Notes under the pieces: model-generated
The model's database searches: none
What the model was told of the DNA's origin: nothing
The model's input: only the letters and a program-made list of their open reading frames with translations
Origin: Aquabacter spiritensis
GTDB taxonomy: Bacteria; Pseudomonadota; Alphaproteobacteria; Rhizobiales; Xanthobacteraceae
NCBI RefSeq assembly: GCF_004346185.1
Contig: NZ_SMAI01000002.1
Location: 1-64,000, forward strand
Reading direction: 5' to 3'
Length of the DNA stretch: 64,000 nucleotides
Program-made: the position numbers and the translations under genes
Shown here: positions 7,084-15,956 of the stretch, in pieces
How positions within the stretch are numbered: the stretch's first letter is position 1
Layout: each line of letters starts with the position of its first letter

Positions 7084-7422
7084 CCGTTCCCCCCAGGGTA
7101 GCTTTCCTTTACCTATCAGGGTTCGCGCGCGCATGCACCGCGCAGTGCGGGAAGCTCCTTCGACAGGCCCAATTTGACCATGAGATATTGAGGAGGGGTG
7201 TCGAATCCGACAGGATTCGCACCTGACCTCCGTCTTCGGAGTGCGGAGTAGTCAATGGCCGCTTTTGTGACCGCATAAGGTAGCGGCGAACGGCCAGTAT
7301 GGGGCGCAAAGCGGACGTCTCTGAGAGCCCACTCAAGGGGCAGCTAAGGGTCCCCCCTCCCCCCCCCCAACTGGACGCCGCGCTTGCGCCGGTCCATTCT
7401 GCCGCGCAAAACGCGAGGGCTC
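7084..7422. other. Non-coding region between the helicase and hpt
   Basis: 339 bases without a supported gene. Near the helicase side are two perfect hairpins: 7202-7219 (CGAATCC, loop GACA, GGATTCG) and 7228-7241 (CTCCG, loop TCTT, CGGAG). Read on the minus strand the first resembles the T-arm of a tRNA, but no complete tRNA can be built. The direct repeat 7288-7316 and a C-rich tract (7352-7368, with an uninterrupted run of ten C) follow. The hpt ribosome-binding site (GAGGG) ends the region. Confidence 0.5.
7288..7316 (+). repeat. Direct repeat right of the helicase-HEPN module
   Basis: GAACGGCCAGTATGGGGC followed by GCAAAGCGGAC. It is the partner of 4580-4608 in the same orientation, with 22 of 29 bases identical. 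Half of it is also weakly palindromic (CGTCC/GGACG type ends), a feature of dispersed intergenic repeats. Confidence 0.5.
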
Positions 7423-7959
7423 ATGGATCTGCCGCCTGTCAAAGTCCTGTTCGACGAAAACCGCATCGCCGCGCGCAACCGCGAGCTGGCGGACGAGATC
7501 GCCGCGGCGCGGCCGGACCGGCTGCTGGTCCTCGCCGTGCTGAAGGGCTCGTTCGTGTTCGCCGCCGATCTGATCCGCGCGCTCCACGCCTCCGGCCAGG
7601 CGCCGGAGGTGGAGTTTCTGCATCTGTCCTCCTATCGCGACGCCACGGTCTCCTCCGGCCAGGTCGCGATCCTGCGCGATGTCGAGAGCGAGGTGCGCGA
7701 CCGCGACGTGCTGCTGATCGACGACATCCTCGAATCCGGCCGCACCCTCGCTTTCGCCAAGGATCTGCTGGTGGCGCGCGGCGCCCGGCGGGTGCTGGTC
7801 TGCGTGCTGCTGGAAAAGCCCGGCAAGCGGGCGGTGCAGATCGAGGCGGATTTCGTCGGCTTCGAATGCCCGGACCATTTCGTCGTCGGCTACGGCATGG
7901 ACGTCGCCCACGCCTTCCGCCAGCTGCCCTTCATCGGGGTGGTCGAGGGGCTGGACTGA
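7423..7959 (+). CDS. hpt: Hypoxanthine phosphoribosyltransferase
   Basis: A 178-aa purine-salvage enzyme that converts hypoxanthine or guanine plus PRPP to IMP or GMP in the cytoplasm. The type I phosphoribosyltransferase PRPP loop is VLLIDDILESGRTL (about 96-109), with AVLKGSFVFAADL (38-50) earlier and ECPDHFVVGYGMD near 150. The length is normal for the family. The ATG at 7423 follows GAGGG; an upstream in-frame start at 7384 would add a non-homologous basic tail. It is followed 15 bases later by the SGNH pair. Confidence 0.95.
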   Translation: MDLPPVKVLFDENRIAARNRELADEIAAARPDRLLVLAVLKGSFVFAADLIRALHASGQAPEVEFLHLSSYRDATVSSGQVAILRDVESEVRDRDVLLIDDILESGRTLAFAKDLLVARGARRVLVCVLLEKPGKRAVQIEADFVGFECPDHFVVGYGMDVAHAFRQLPFIGVVEGLD

Positions 7960-7974
7960 CGGCGCGGCGGGGCG

Positions 7975-9297
7975 ATGGGGCGGTTTCTCTCCGGCGCGCG
8001 CGACGCCGCCCTCAGTCTGGCGGTGACCGCCGGGCTCGTCGCTCTGCTGGCTCTGGGCGGGGAGGCCTATTTCCGCGCCGTCCACCCCTTCCTGCTGAAC
8101 ACCGACCGCCTCGCTTATGTCCCCGGCCTCGGCTTCCTCTACGCCCCGGACACCGAGAATCTGTTCACCAACCAGCTCGATTACTGGACCCGCCAGCGCG
8201 CCAATGCCGCCGGCTTCCTCGCCGCCGCCCCGCCGACCCTTCCCGCCGATGCCGATGCCTGCCGGATCGCGCTGATCGGCGACAGCTTCGTCGAGGCGGT
8301 GCAGGTGCCGATCTCCGAGAAGGTCCAGACCCGGATGGAGGAAGGCGCGCCGGCCCGTTTGGGCGGCCGGCGGCTCGCGGTGGGGGCGTTCGGCTTCCAG
8401 GCGACGGGGCAATTGAACCAGCTGCCGTTCTACGATCTCTACGCCCGGAATTACCGCCCGAATGTCGTTGTTCTGGTCTTCGTTATGAACGATTTCGCGA
8501 ACAATTCGGCGCTGCTGGAGGCGATCCGCTCGGGCTTCGACCCGGCCTTCCCCGCCCGCCCCTATGCCCGCCGGACCGCAGCCGGGGCGATCGAGATCCT
8601 GCCCCCGCATCCCGACTGGGCCGCCCATCTGTTCAATTCCACGCCCTCCGGCGCCTTCCTCCCGCGCGTCCATATGTGGTTGAGAACGCACTCTTATTTC
8701 TACACCTGGGCGTTCACCAAACTGTCGCTTCTGGCGCCGCGCACCGCCGCCGCGCTCTACGGCTTCGACCTTTACGAGGAACAGGCGAAGCGCCGCGACG
8801 CGCTCGCCGCCCGGCCGGACTATGCGAACCTTCTCAAGGGCTTCTCCGGCCACGCGGCGGATCCGAAGGCGGTCGCCAGCGTCGCCGTGCGGGGCGGGGC
8901 GGCGCTGGCGGTGGACGAGCCCTTCTCCTGGCCGGTCCTGCCCGGCGCGTTCGAAGAGGCTTTGGCCTTCACCGGCTTCGCCCTCGACCAGTTCCTCGCC
9001 CGCGCCCAACGCGACGGCGCCCACCTCCTCATCCTCGCCACCGAGAGCCTGCGGCTCGGCGAACCGCCCGACGAATTGCGCTTCAAGCGCTTGAAATCGC
9101 TTGCGGATGCGCGTGGCATCCCGGTCCTCGATCTGTATGAGTATCTCCGCGCGCACGGCCACGACCCGCGCGCGGCGTCGTTCCCGCACGACATGCATTG
9201 GAGCGCCGCGGGCCATGCCTGGGCCGCGCAGGCGCTGCTCGATTACATCGCGGCGCACCCGGCCCTGTGCGCGCCCCTTGCGGAAAAAGGAAGCTGA
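7975..9297 (+). CDS. Membrane-anchored SGNH-fold hydrolase-like protein 1
   Basis: A 440-aa protein with one N-terminal membrane segment (about 10-29) and a large extracytoplasmic domain. SGNH/GDSL blocks are visible: GDSF (102-105), a VMNDFANN block, and DMHW (406-409) carrying the Asp-x-His of the catalytic triad. Related proteins act as esterases or O-acyltransferases on envelope or exopolysaccharide sugars. The substrate is unknown. It is about as long as, and clearly paralogous to, the next gene (the same GFLYAPDTE, TNQLD and EAIRSGFDP strings at the same positions). It lies 15 bases after hpt. Confidence 0.7.
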   Translation: MGRFLSGARDAALSLAVTAGLVALLALGGEAYFRAVHPFLLNTDRLAYVPGLGFLYAPDTENLFTNQLDYWTRQRANAAGFLAAAPPTLPADADACRIALIGDSFVEAVQVPISEKVQTRMEEGAPARLGGRRLAVGAFGFQATGQLNQLPFYDLYARNYRPNVVVLVFVMNDFANNSALLEAIRSGFDPAFPARPYARRTAAGAIEILPPHPDWAAHLFNSTPSGAFLPRVHMWLRTHSYFYTWAFTKLSLLAPRTAAALYGFDLYEEQAKRRDALAARPDYANLLKGFSGHAADPKAVASVAVRGGAALAVDEPFSWPVLPGAFEEALAFTGFALDQFLARAQRDGAHLLILATESLRLGEPPDELRFKRLKSLADARGIPVLDLYEYLRAHGHDPRAASFPHDMHWSAAGHAWAAQALLDYIAAHPALCAPLAEKGS

Positions 9298-9301
9298 TCT
9301 C

Positions 9302-10621
9302 ATGCGGGCGTTCGGTGCGGTGCTGCGCGACAGCGTGATCAGCCTGCTGGTCACGGGCTTTATCGCGGGCCTCTTCTTTGCGGGCGGCGAAATCTATTTC
9401 CGCATGACGCGGCCGTTTCTCCTGAGCGACCAGCCGACCCGCTTCGTGCGCGACCTCGGCTTTCTCTATGCGCCGGATACCGAGCAGCGTTACACCAACC
9501 AGCTCGATTTCTGGACCGTCCAGAAAAGCAATCCCGACGGCTTCCTCGATCTGCCCGTTCCGCCCTTCGACACCGTGAAGGACAAATGCCGCATCGCCTT
9601 CGTCGGCGACAGCTTCGTCGATGCCCGCGAAGTGGTGATCGCGCAGAAGATGCAGACCCGCTTGATGGAACTGGCGCCGAAGGACTTGCCGAACGTGCCG
9701 ATTTCCGCCGCGGCGTTCGGGTTTGCCGCCACCGGCCAGCTCAATCAACTGCCCTTCTACGATTTTTATGCTGCAAAATACAGGCCGAACGTCATCGTCC
9801 TGGTCTTCGTCATGAACGATTTCGCCAACAATACGGCGCTGCTGGAGGCGATCCGCTCGGGTTTCGATCCGGAGCATCCGCCCCGCCCCTTCGCGCGGCG
9901 CGCCGCCGACGGGACGATCGCAATGCTGCCGGTCGACAATGACGGCTGGCGCGCCCACCTGTTCCCGAGCGCGCCGGGCGACGGTTTGGTCCAGCGCGCC
10001 AACGCCTTCCTGCGCACCCATTCCTATTTCTATGCCTGGATCTACACCAAGCTTCAGATGGTGCTGCCGAAATTCACCACCTGGCTGTACGGCTTCAACC
10101 AGATCGCGGCCAATACCGCGCGCCGCGACGCCCTCGCCGCCCGCCCGGGCAATGCCGCGCTGCTCGCCGGTTTTTCGGGAAATCTCCCCGACAACGACAA
10201 TCCGGTCGATGCCACGACCGCCGTCGACATGCCCTTCACCTGGGAGAAAATGCCGCCGATCTTCGAGGAGGGACTGGCCTTTACCGGCTTCGCCCTCGAC
10301 CAGTTCGTGGCCCGCGCCCGGCGCGACGGGGCGAAGCTGGTGATCGTGTCGACCGAGAACATGCGCTATGACGACCAGCCCGCCGACCGGCGCTACAAGC
10401 GCCTCGAGGCGCTCGCGGCGGCGCGGAATATCCCCATCATCGACATGTACGATTACAATGTCAGCCGCGGCAGGAGCCCCTTCGCCTCCGCCTTTCCCGC
10501 CGACATGCATTGGAATCCGGACGGCCATCTCTGGGCGGCCCAGGCGCTCCTCGGCTTCCTGAAGGCGCATCCGGACTATTGCCCGGCTTCCTCCGCGAGC
10601 GCGGCGAGCCCCTCCCGATAG
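9302..10621 (+). CDS. Membrane-anchored SGNH-fold hydrolase-like protein 2
   Basis: A 439-aa tandem paralogue of the preceding gene, four bases after its stop. It has an N-terminal membrane anchor (about 11-28), GDSF (102-105), VMNDFANN, and a C-terminal DMHW block. AAGGAAG precedes the ATG at 9302. Its last 46 bases overlap the 3' end of the convergent SDR gene, and the C-terminal Ala/Ser tail ([12 protein letters not shown]) seems a product of that overlap. Function as for the first copy: probable esterase or acyl transfer outside the cytoplasm. Confidence 0.7.
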   Translation: MRAFGAVLRDSVISLLVTGFIAGLFFAGGEIYFRMTRPFLLSDQPTRFVRDLGFLYAPDTEQRYTNQLDFWTVQKSNPDGFLDLPVPPFDTVKDKCRIAFVGDSFVDAREVVIAQKMQTRLMELAPKDLPNVPISAAAFGFAATGQLNQLPFYDFYAAKYRPNVIVLVFVMNDFANNTALLEAIRSGFDPEHPPRPFARRAADGTIAMLPVDNDGWRAHLFPSAPGDGLVQRANAFLRTHSYFYAWIYTKLQMVLPKFTTWLYGFNQIAANTARRDALAARPGNAALLAGFSGNLPDNDNPVDATTAVDMPFTWEKMPPIFEEGLAFTGFALDQFVARARRDGAKLVIVSTENMRYDDQPADRRYKRLEALAAARNIPIIDMYDYNVSRGRSPFASAFPADMHWNPDGHLWAAQALLGFLKAHPDYCPASSASAASPSR

Positions 10622-11466
10622 GTCGGAAAGGCGAGCGACACGCCGAGCCGCGTCTTCAGCACGTCGTTGCGCACCCGCTTGTTGCCGGCCCAGAAGGTCA
10701 GGGCCATCGGGCTCATGGTGCGGGCGGCCTCCGCGAAGGGCACAGCCGGCGGCGGCTCCAGGCCGAGCAGGCCGGCGGCGAACAAAACGGGATCGCCGGG
10801 CGGGGCGGGGAGGTCGTCCGTGACGTTGACGATGCCGTCGAAGCGCTGCGCCACCACGGCCAGAATGCTGGCGGCGATGTCGTCGACATGGATCCGGTTG
10901 AACACCTGGCCCGGCTTGTCGATGCGCCGTGCCTCGCCGGCCTTGAGCTGAACCAAAGCGCTGCGGCCCGGCCCGTAGATCCCCGCAAGGCGCAGGATCG
11001 CGACCGGGATCCCCAATTCGGCGCCGAACCGCTGCCAGTCTGCCTCGGCTGCGAGCCGCCGCCGCAGCCGGTCCGAACCGGGACGCGGCACCGTGGTCTC
11101 GTCGACCCAGGCCCCGCCATGATCGCCATAGACACCGAGCGTGGTGAGATAGATCACCTGGGAAAGCCGGCGGCTCGCCCGCAGGGCGTCGCCCGCGGTC
11201 GCGCGCAGCGGATCGCCCGCGGCGCCGGGCGGCGCGGAGAGGAGCAGGGTGTCGGCGTCGGCGATCGCCGCCACCAGCGCGGGATCAGCCGTCTCGCCGT
11301 CGAAGCGCAGTCCGGTCACGCGGCAGCCGGGCCGCGACAGCCCGGCCAGCGCCTGCGCCGCCTCGGCGCTGCGCCGCGTGCCGACGACAGGGTCGAACGG
11401 CTGGCCGGGCCGGGCCAGGAGATGGCGCCCGCAATAGCCGAGACCCACCGCCAGAAGCGCCGTCAT
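10576..11466 (-). CDS. NAD(P)-dependent epimerase/dehydratase-like SDR protein
   Basis: A 296-aa extended-SDR protein. A Rossmann motif GLGYCGRHL lies at the N-terminus. [10 protein letters not shown] segment occupies the active-site Ser/Tyr region, though the classic YxxxK is not obvious. [10 protein letters not shown] and NRIHVDDIA are typical of YeeZ-like proteins. The natural substrate is unknown. ATG 11466 overlaps the queG stop (ATGA), so it is the third gene of a GST-queG-SDR operon. Its 3' end overlaps the convergent SGNH gene by 46 bases. Confidence 0.8.
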   Translation of the reverse strand: MTALLAVGLGYCGRHLLARPGQPFDPVVGTRRSAEAAQALAGLSRPGCRVTGLRFDGETADPALVAAIADADTLLLSAPPGAAGDPLRATAGDALRASRRLSQVIYLTTLGVYGDHGGAWVDETTVPRPGSDRLRRRLAAEADWQRFGAELGIPVAILRLAGIYGPGRSALVQLKAGEARRIDKPGQVFNRIHVDDIAASILAVVAQRFDGIVNVTDDLPAPPGDPVLFAAGLLGLEPPPAVPFAEAARTMSPMALTFWAGNKRVRNDVLKTRLGVSLAFPTYREGLAALAEEAGQ

Positions 11467-12632
11467 GCCGCCGCCTGCACGCCGGCCACGCGCCATTCCT
11501 CCGCGACGTCCGGATCGGTCTCCGCTCCGACATGGCGCGCCGCGAGCGCGGCGAAGGCCGGCGCCGGAACGAGCCGCGACACGGCCCAGACCGCGGCGCC
11601 CCGCACCAGGGGATCCTCGTCGACGAGCCGCGCCTCGGCCTCGGCGGCAAACCCCGGCTCACCGGAATTGCCCATGGCGATCAGCACGTTGCGCACCATT
11701 CGGGCGCGCCCGGTGCGCTTGATCGGGCTCTTGGCGAAGCGCGCGCGGAATCCCGCCTCGTCCAGCCGGGCGAGGTCGGACAGATCCGGCGCGCGGTTCT
11801 CCGCCCGCGCCGCGAGCCGCATCTCGCGCCCCTCTTGGGCGAATTTGTTCCAGGGGCAGGCCGCGAGGCAGTCGTCGCAGCCATAGATCCGGTTGCCCAT
11901 CAGCGGCCGCAGATCGCGCGGGATCGGCCCCTTGTGCTCGATGGTGAGATAGGACACGCAGCGCCGCGCATCGATCTGGTAGGGCGCCGGGAAGGCGCGC
12001 GTCGGGCAGGCGTCGAGACAGGCGCGGCAGGCGCCGCAATGGTCGGCGGCGGGCGCGTCCGGCGGCAGCGGCAGCGTGGTCGCGATCGCGCCCAGGAACA
12101 GCCAGGAGCCGCGGGCGCGCGAGACGAGATTGGTGTGCTTGCCCTGCCAGCCGAGCCCGGCCGCCATCGCCAGCGGCTTCTCCATCAATGGCGCGGTGTC
12201 GACGAACACCTTCACGTCGCCCGCGCCGGCCGCGGCGAGCAGCGCCCGCGCCAGCCGCTTCAGCTTGGCCTTGATGAGGTCGTGATAATCCTCGCCCCGC
12301 GCATAGACCGAGATCGCCCCCTTGGTGCGGGCGGCGAGGACGGCGCGGGGGTCCTCGTCGGGTCCGTAATTGAAGCCGAGCATGATGAGGGCGCGGATGT
12401 CCGGCCACAGCGCGCGGGGATGGGCGCGGCGGTCCTCGGTGTCCGCCATCCACTCCATCTCGCCGTGGCGCCGGGCGGCGATCCAGGCCGCGAGGCGCGG
12501 GCCGGCGTCCGGTGCGGCGTCGGGGTCGGCGACCCCGAACGCATCGAATCCTTCCGCGGCGGCGAGGGTGGCGAAACGGGCCTTGAGGCCGGGCAGATCA
12601 GAGGGCGGAGGGATCGCGGCTGCGGGTGCCAC
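11463..12632 (-). CDS. queG: Epoxyqueuosine reductase
   Basis: Reduces epoxyqueuosine to queuosine in tRNA, the last step of Q synthesis, using cobalamin and two [4Fe-4S] clusters. Cluster motifs are [12 protein letters not shown] and the later CDDCLAACP. The C-terminal part has HEAT-like repeats ([19 protein letters not shown]). The length is about 389 aa, as usual. No ATG fits upstream of the conserved core; GTG at 12632 is the best start, 18 bases after the GST stop, but its ribosome-binding site is poor, so the exact start is uncertain. Confidence 0.9.
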   Translation of the reverse strand: MAPAAAIPPPSDLPGLKARFATLAAAEGFDAFGVADPDAAPDAGPRLAAWIAARRHGEMEWMADTEDRRAHPRALWPDIRALIMLGFNYGPDEDPRAVLAARTKGAISVYARGEDYHDLIKAKLKRLARALLAAAGAGDVKVFVDTAPLMEKPLAMAAGLGWQGKHTNLVSRARGSWLFLGAIATTLPLPPDAPAADHCGACRACLDACPTRAFPAPYQIDARRCVSYLTIEHKGPIPRDLRPLMGNRIYGCDDCLAACPWNKFAQEGREMRLAARAENRAPDLSDLARLDEAGFRARFAKSPIKRTGRARMVRNVLIAMGNSGEPGFAAEAEARLVDEDPLVRGAAVWAVSRLVPAPAFAALAARHVGAETDPDVAEEWRVAGVQAAA

Positions 12633-12649
12633 GGGCGGAGGCGTCCGGC

Positions 12650-13339
12650 TCAGAAGTCGAGATCCGCGTAGGTCTTCGAGGCCGGCATGCCCGGAATGCT
12701 GTCGTTCAGCAGGCCGCGAAAGGTCGGCCGCGACTTCAGTCGCGCATACCAGGCCTTCGCGTCCTCGTCCTCGTCCCACGGCACATCGCCCAGATAATCG
12801 GCGACGGAGAGATGGGCGGCGGCGGCGAGGTCGGCATGACTCATCCGCTCGCCGGCCAGCCAGTTCCGCGCCTTTGCAAGCCAACCGATATATTTCAGAT
12901 GATAGCGGATATTCGTGCGCGCCGCGCGCAGCACCGTGGCGTCGGGCGGCCCGCCGCCCTGGTCCGCCTTCATATAGCGCTTGTAGATCCGCTCCCGGAC
13001 CAGATGGTCCGTGACTTCCAGGAACATCTTGTCGTTGAACCAGGCCATCAGGCGGCGCACCTCGACCCGCTCGGCCGGGCCGTTCGGCAGCAGGCGCCGG
13101 TCGCCGAGCGCGAGGCCGCGCGTTTCGTCGAGATATTCCGCAATGATCGCCGCGCCGGGCACGGAGGGCGCCTGTTGCTCGACGATCACCGGCGTCTCGC
13201 CCGCCGGGTTGAGGGCGAGGAAGTCTGGACGGCGCTCCCAGACGCGCTGTTCGACCAGGTCCGGCTCGATGCCGTATTCGGCGAGAACCAGGCGGATGAA
13301 CCGCGAGTGGGGGCAGAAGGGATGATGATGCAGATGCAT
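12650..13339 (-). CDS. Glutathione S-transferase family protein
   Basis: A 229-aa protein with an N-terminal thioredoxin-like GST domain ([19 protein letters not shown], then [10 protein letters not shown] as the cis-Pro glutathione-binding region) and an all-helical C-terminal domain. PFCPHS places a Cys/Ser at the active-site position. It probably conjugates or reduces small electrophiles; the substrate is unknown. First gene of the operon with queG and the SDR protein, an order common in Rhizobiales. ATG 13339 fits the family N-terminus; longer starts add unrelated sequence. Confidence 0.85.
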   Translation of the reverse strand: MHLHHHPFCPHSRFIRLVLAEYGIEPDLVEQRVWERRPDFLALNPAGETPVIVEQQAPSVPGAAIIAEYLDETRGLALGDRRLLPNGPAERVEVRRLMAWFNDKMFLEVTDHLVRERIYKRYMKADQGGGPPDATVLRAARTNIRYHLKYIGWLAKARNWLAGERMSHADLAAAAHLSVADYLGDVPWDEDEDAKAWYARLKSRPTFRGLLNDSIPGMPASKTYADLDF

Positions 13340-13566
13340 ATGGGGGAAATGGCCGCTCCGGCGCTTCCGGTCTAGAGATGTTCTTGCGGTGCCGCAAGAC
13401 GGATGTCGCGGACGGCTGTGGCAATGCCGCCACATGGTGAACCAAAGCCATCGGCTCTCCCTTGGGCAATTTGTGGGCGGCCGGACGGCGCGATTGCGCG
13501 GCCCGGCCCGACGCCGCAGGATGCGCCCGCCCCGGTCGGGGCCTGATCCCGCATTCGGACGGACAC

Positions 13567-14373
13567 ATGACCCTCGGCACCATGCTCGAAGCCCTGCTCC
13601 TCGGCATTCTGGAAGGGCTCACCGAGTTCATTCCCGTCTCGTCGACGGGCCATCTGCTTCTGGCCGCGCACTTCCTGCGATTCGAAAGCACCGGAAAAAC
13701 CTTCGAGGTCCTGATCCAGCTCGGCGCCGTGCTGGCGATCCTGACCGTGTATTTCCAGCGCTTCCTGCGGATCGCGCTGCTGCTGCCGTCGAGCCCCGGC
13801 GCGCGGCGGTTCGTGATCGGCGTCCTCGTCGCCTTCCTGCCGGCGGCTTTGATCGGCGCGCTCGCCCACGGCTTCATCAAGACCGTGCTGTTCGAGAGCC
13901 CGCTTCTGATCTGCTGCACCTTGATCATCGGCGGCATCGTCCTGCTGTTCATCGACCATGTCGCGCCCGAGCCGCGCTACAACAATGCGATGGGCCTGCC
14001 GCTCTCGATGGCGCTCAAGATCGGCCTGTGCCAGTGCGTGGCGATGATCCCGGGCATGTCGCGCTCCGGCTGCACCATCGTCGGGGCGATGCTGTTCGGG
14101 GTCGACAAAAGGGCGGCGGCGGAGTTTTCCTTCTTCCTCGCGCTGCCCACCATGGCCGGGGCGTTCGCCTACGACCTGTACAAGAACCACGCGGCGCTCT
14201 CGCTCGATGACGGGCTGCTGATCGCGATCGGGTTCGTCGCGGCCTTCTGCGCGGCGGTGCTGGTCGTGCGCAGCCTGCTCGATTTCGTCGCGCGCCACGG
14301 CTATGCGCCGTTCGGCTGGTGGCGCATCGGCGTCGGCGTCGCGGGCCTCGTCGGGCTGATGGTGTTCGGCTGA
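13567..14373 (+). CDS. uppP: Undecaprenyl-diphosphatase UppP (BacA)
   Basis: A 268-aa integral membrane enzyme that recycles undecaprenyl pyrophosphate to undecaprenyl phosphate for peptidoglycan and polysaccharide synthesis. The signature motifs are [17 protein letters not shown] (about 18-34) and [17 protein letters not shown] in the middle, the two re-entrant catalytic loops. About eight hydrophobic segments. It is relevant to the polysaccharide cluster at 44-59 kb, which uses the same carrier. It stands alone on the plus strand. Confidence 0.95.
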   Translation: MTLGTMLEALLLGILEGLTEFIPVSSTGHLLLAAHFLRFESTGKTFEVLIQLGAVLAILTVYFQRFLRIALLLPSSPGARRFVIGVLVAFLPAALIGALAHGFIKTVLFESPLLICCTLIIGGIVLLFIDHVAPEPRYNNAMGLPLSMALKIGLCQCVAMIPGMSRSGCTIVGAMLFGVDKRAAAEFSFFLALPTMAGAFAYDLYKNHAALSLDDGLLIAIGFVAAFCAAVLVVRSLLDFVARHGYAPFGWWRIGVGVAGLVGLMVFG

Positions 14374-14389
14374 CCGGCCGGAGGCGCCT

Positions 14390-14605
14390 TCAGAAGTCGG
14401 AGGCGATGCCGCCGACTTCCCAGTCGCCGTACCGGACCGGCTCCTTGCCGCCGCGCCCGTTGAGTTCCTTCGGCATCGCCGCCGCGGCCGCATCGATGGC
14501 CGCGCGCCGTTCGGCCGCCTCGGCGAGCGCGCGCTTGGCGGCCTCGCTCAAGGGGCGCTCCTCCGGCACCAGCGTCGCCCGCCCGAAAACCTGATCCTCG
14601 CTCAT
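14390..14605 (-). CDS. Succinate dehydrogenase assembly factor 4 (DUF1674)
   Basis: A 71-aa small protein ending in RYGDWEVGGIASDF, the C-terminal signature of DUF1674/SdhAF4. These proteins help covalently flavinylated SdhA assemble into complex II. The N-terminal half is Ala/Glu-rich and helical. ATG 14605 is chosen; an upstream in-frame start at 14653 would run towards the secB promoter. It is convergent with uppP (16 bases) and divergent from secB. Confidence 0.85.
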   Translation of the reverse strand: MSEDQVFGRATLVPEERPLSEAAKRALAEAAERRAAIDAAAAAMPKELNGRGGKEPVRYGDWEVGGIASDF

Positions 14606-14709
14606 CCGCTGCTTCTCCGCTCGCACCCGTCCTTGCCCGCGCTCCGCAGGCATGCTAGCGCACCCCCGGCCCGCATGGGGCGCGCCCAGTTTATACGCAG
14701 GAGACCCGC

Positions 14710-15192
14710 ATGGCGACGCAGAATGGCAGCCCCACGGACAGCAAGGCGCCCGCGCTCAACGTGCTGGTGCAGTATATCAAGGATCTCTCCTTCGAGAATC
14801 CCAACGCGCCGCGCTCGCTCGGCAATCATGGCGGCCAGCCGGACGTCAACATCCAGATCAATGTGAACGCCCGCCCGCTGCCGAACGAAGAGTTCGAGGT
14901 CGAGCTGAAGATCGACGGCAGCGCGACCGTCGCCGGCTCGACCTTGTTCGCCTTCGACCTCGTCTATGGCGGCATTTTCCGGGTCCGCAACATCCCCGAG
15001 CAGAGCCTGCAGCCGGTGGTGCTCATCGAATGCCCGCGTCTGCTGTTCCCGTTCGCCCGCCAGGTGGTGGCCGAGGCGGTGCGCGGCGGCGGCTTCCCGC
15101 CCTTGATGATCGATCCGGTCGACTTCGCCGCCCTCTATCAGCAGCGCATGGCCGTCGAGGCGCAGCGCCTGTCGACCGCCGGCCAGGCGTGA
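14710..15192 (+). CDS. secB: Protein-export chaperone SecB
   Basis: A 160-aa cytoplasmic tetrameric chaperone that holds precursors unfolded and passes them to SecA. Typical features are the NVLVQYIKDLSFENP region near residue 17, a conserved VVLIECPRLLFPFAR stretch, and the GGFPPLMIDPVDFAALY C-terminus. CAGGAG precedes the ATG. Its stop overlaps the start of the next gene (GTGA), linking it to a predicted secreted protein. Confidence 0.95.
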   Translation: MATQNGSPTDSKAPALNVLVQYIKDLSFENPNAPRSLGNHGGQPDVNIQINVNARPLPNEEFEVELKIDGSATVAGSTLFAFDLVYGGIFRVRNIPEQSLQPVVLIECPRLLFPFARQVVAEAVRGGGFPPLMIDPVDFAALYQQRMAVEAQRLSTAGQA

Positions 15193-15818
15193 AACCCGGG
15201 CGCAGCCGCGTCGTCGCGGCCGCGCTCTGTCTCGTTGCGCTGTTTGCGACCGCCGGCGCGGCGCAGCCGCCCCCGCTGCTCGCCTGCAGCGGGCCGATCG
15301 GCCGCAGCGCCGATGCCGCGGGCCTCGCCCAACTCTTCGGCGCAAAGAATGTGAAGCGGGGGCGGATCCCGGCGGCAGAGGGGACCACGCTCCCCGGAAC
15401 GCTCGTGTTCCCGGACGATCCGCGCCGCCGCATCGACATCGTCTGGCACGACGACAAGGCCCGGCGTCGGCCGGAAATGGTGCGCGTCGGCGCCGAGAGC
15501 ATCTGGCGCGTCGCGGTCGCCGCGGACCGGAGCGTGGGCATCGGCACCAGCCTCGCCGAACTCGAGAGGCTGAACGGCCGCCCCTTCACCATTACCGGCT
15601 TCGAGTGGGATTATGGCGGCTATGTCGACTGGAACGGCGGCGCCCTGTCGCGCATTCCGGGCGGCTGCATCTTCGGCGTCCGCCTGAGGCCCGATCCCGA
15701 CGGGAGCGAGGAGGATCTGCGCGCGGTTTCGGGCGACCGCGAATTTTCCTCGGCTTCGCCCGCCATGCGGGCCGCCGCGCCCCGGGTCGAGAGCCTGACG
15801 CTCGGCTGGACCGAATAG
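15189..15818 (+). CDS. Predicted secreted protein coupled to secB
   Basis: A 209-aa protein with a clear N-terminal signal peptide (basic KPGRSR, a hydrophobic core, cleavage near AGAAQ at about residue 26). The mature part begins with ACSGPIGRSADAAGLAQLFG and ends SLTLGWTE. It has two cysteines, one near the mature N-terminus and one in GGCIFG. I do not recognise a characterised family. The start is GTG at 15189, whose GTGA overlap with the secB stop supports coupled translation. It is likely periplasmic; its function is unknown. Confidence 0.65.
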   Translation: MKPGRSRVVAAALCLVALFATAGAAQPPPLLACSGPIGRSADAAGLAQLFGAKNVKRGRIPAAEGTTLPGTLVFPDDPRRRIDIVWHDDKARRRPEMVRVGAESIWRVAVAADRSVGIGTSLAELERLNGRPFTITGFEWDYGGYVDWNGGALSRIPGGCIFGVRLRPDPDGSEEDLRAVSGDREFSSASPAMRAAAPRVESLTLGWTE

Positions 15819-15956
15819 CGGCCTTCGCGCCTGCGCCGCCGCGCGATATCGCGCCGCACCGAGATTGCCCCGCACCGCACGAAACCCGTTGCGCCGCGCC
15901 ACGCGCGGGGTCAGGATTGGGAAAATTCCGCGCCGCACAACCAGAGGGCCGTCACG

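Noticed and set aside
7084-7134. N-terminal extension of the helicase to the ATG at 7134
   Set aside because: The extra 17 residues have no homology to helicases and lack a ribosome-binding site, while GGGGGGAA stands in front of ATG 7083.
7190-7262. tRNA-Arg gene on the minus strand
   Set aside because: Only a T-arm-like and an anticodon-arm-like hairpin can be drawn; the D-arm and acceptor stem do not pair and there is no CCA-compatible end.
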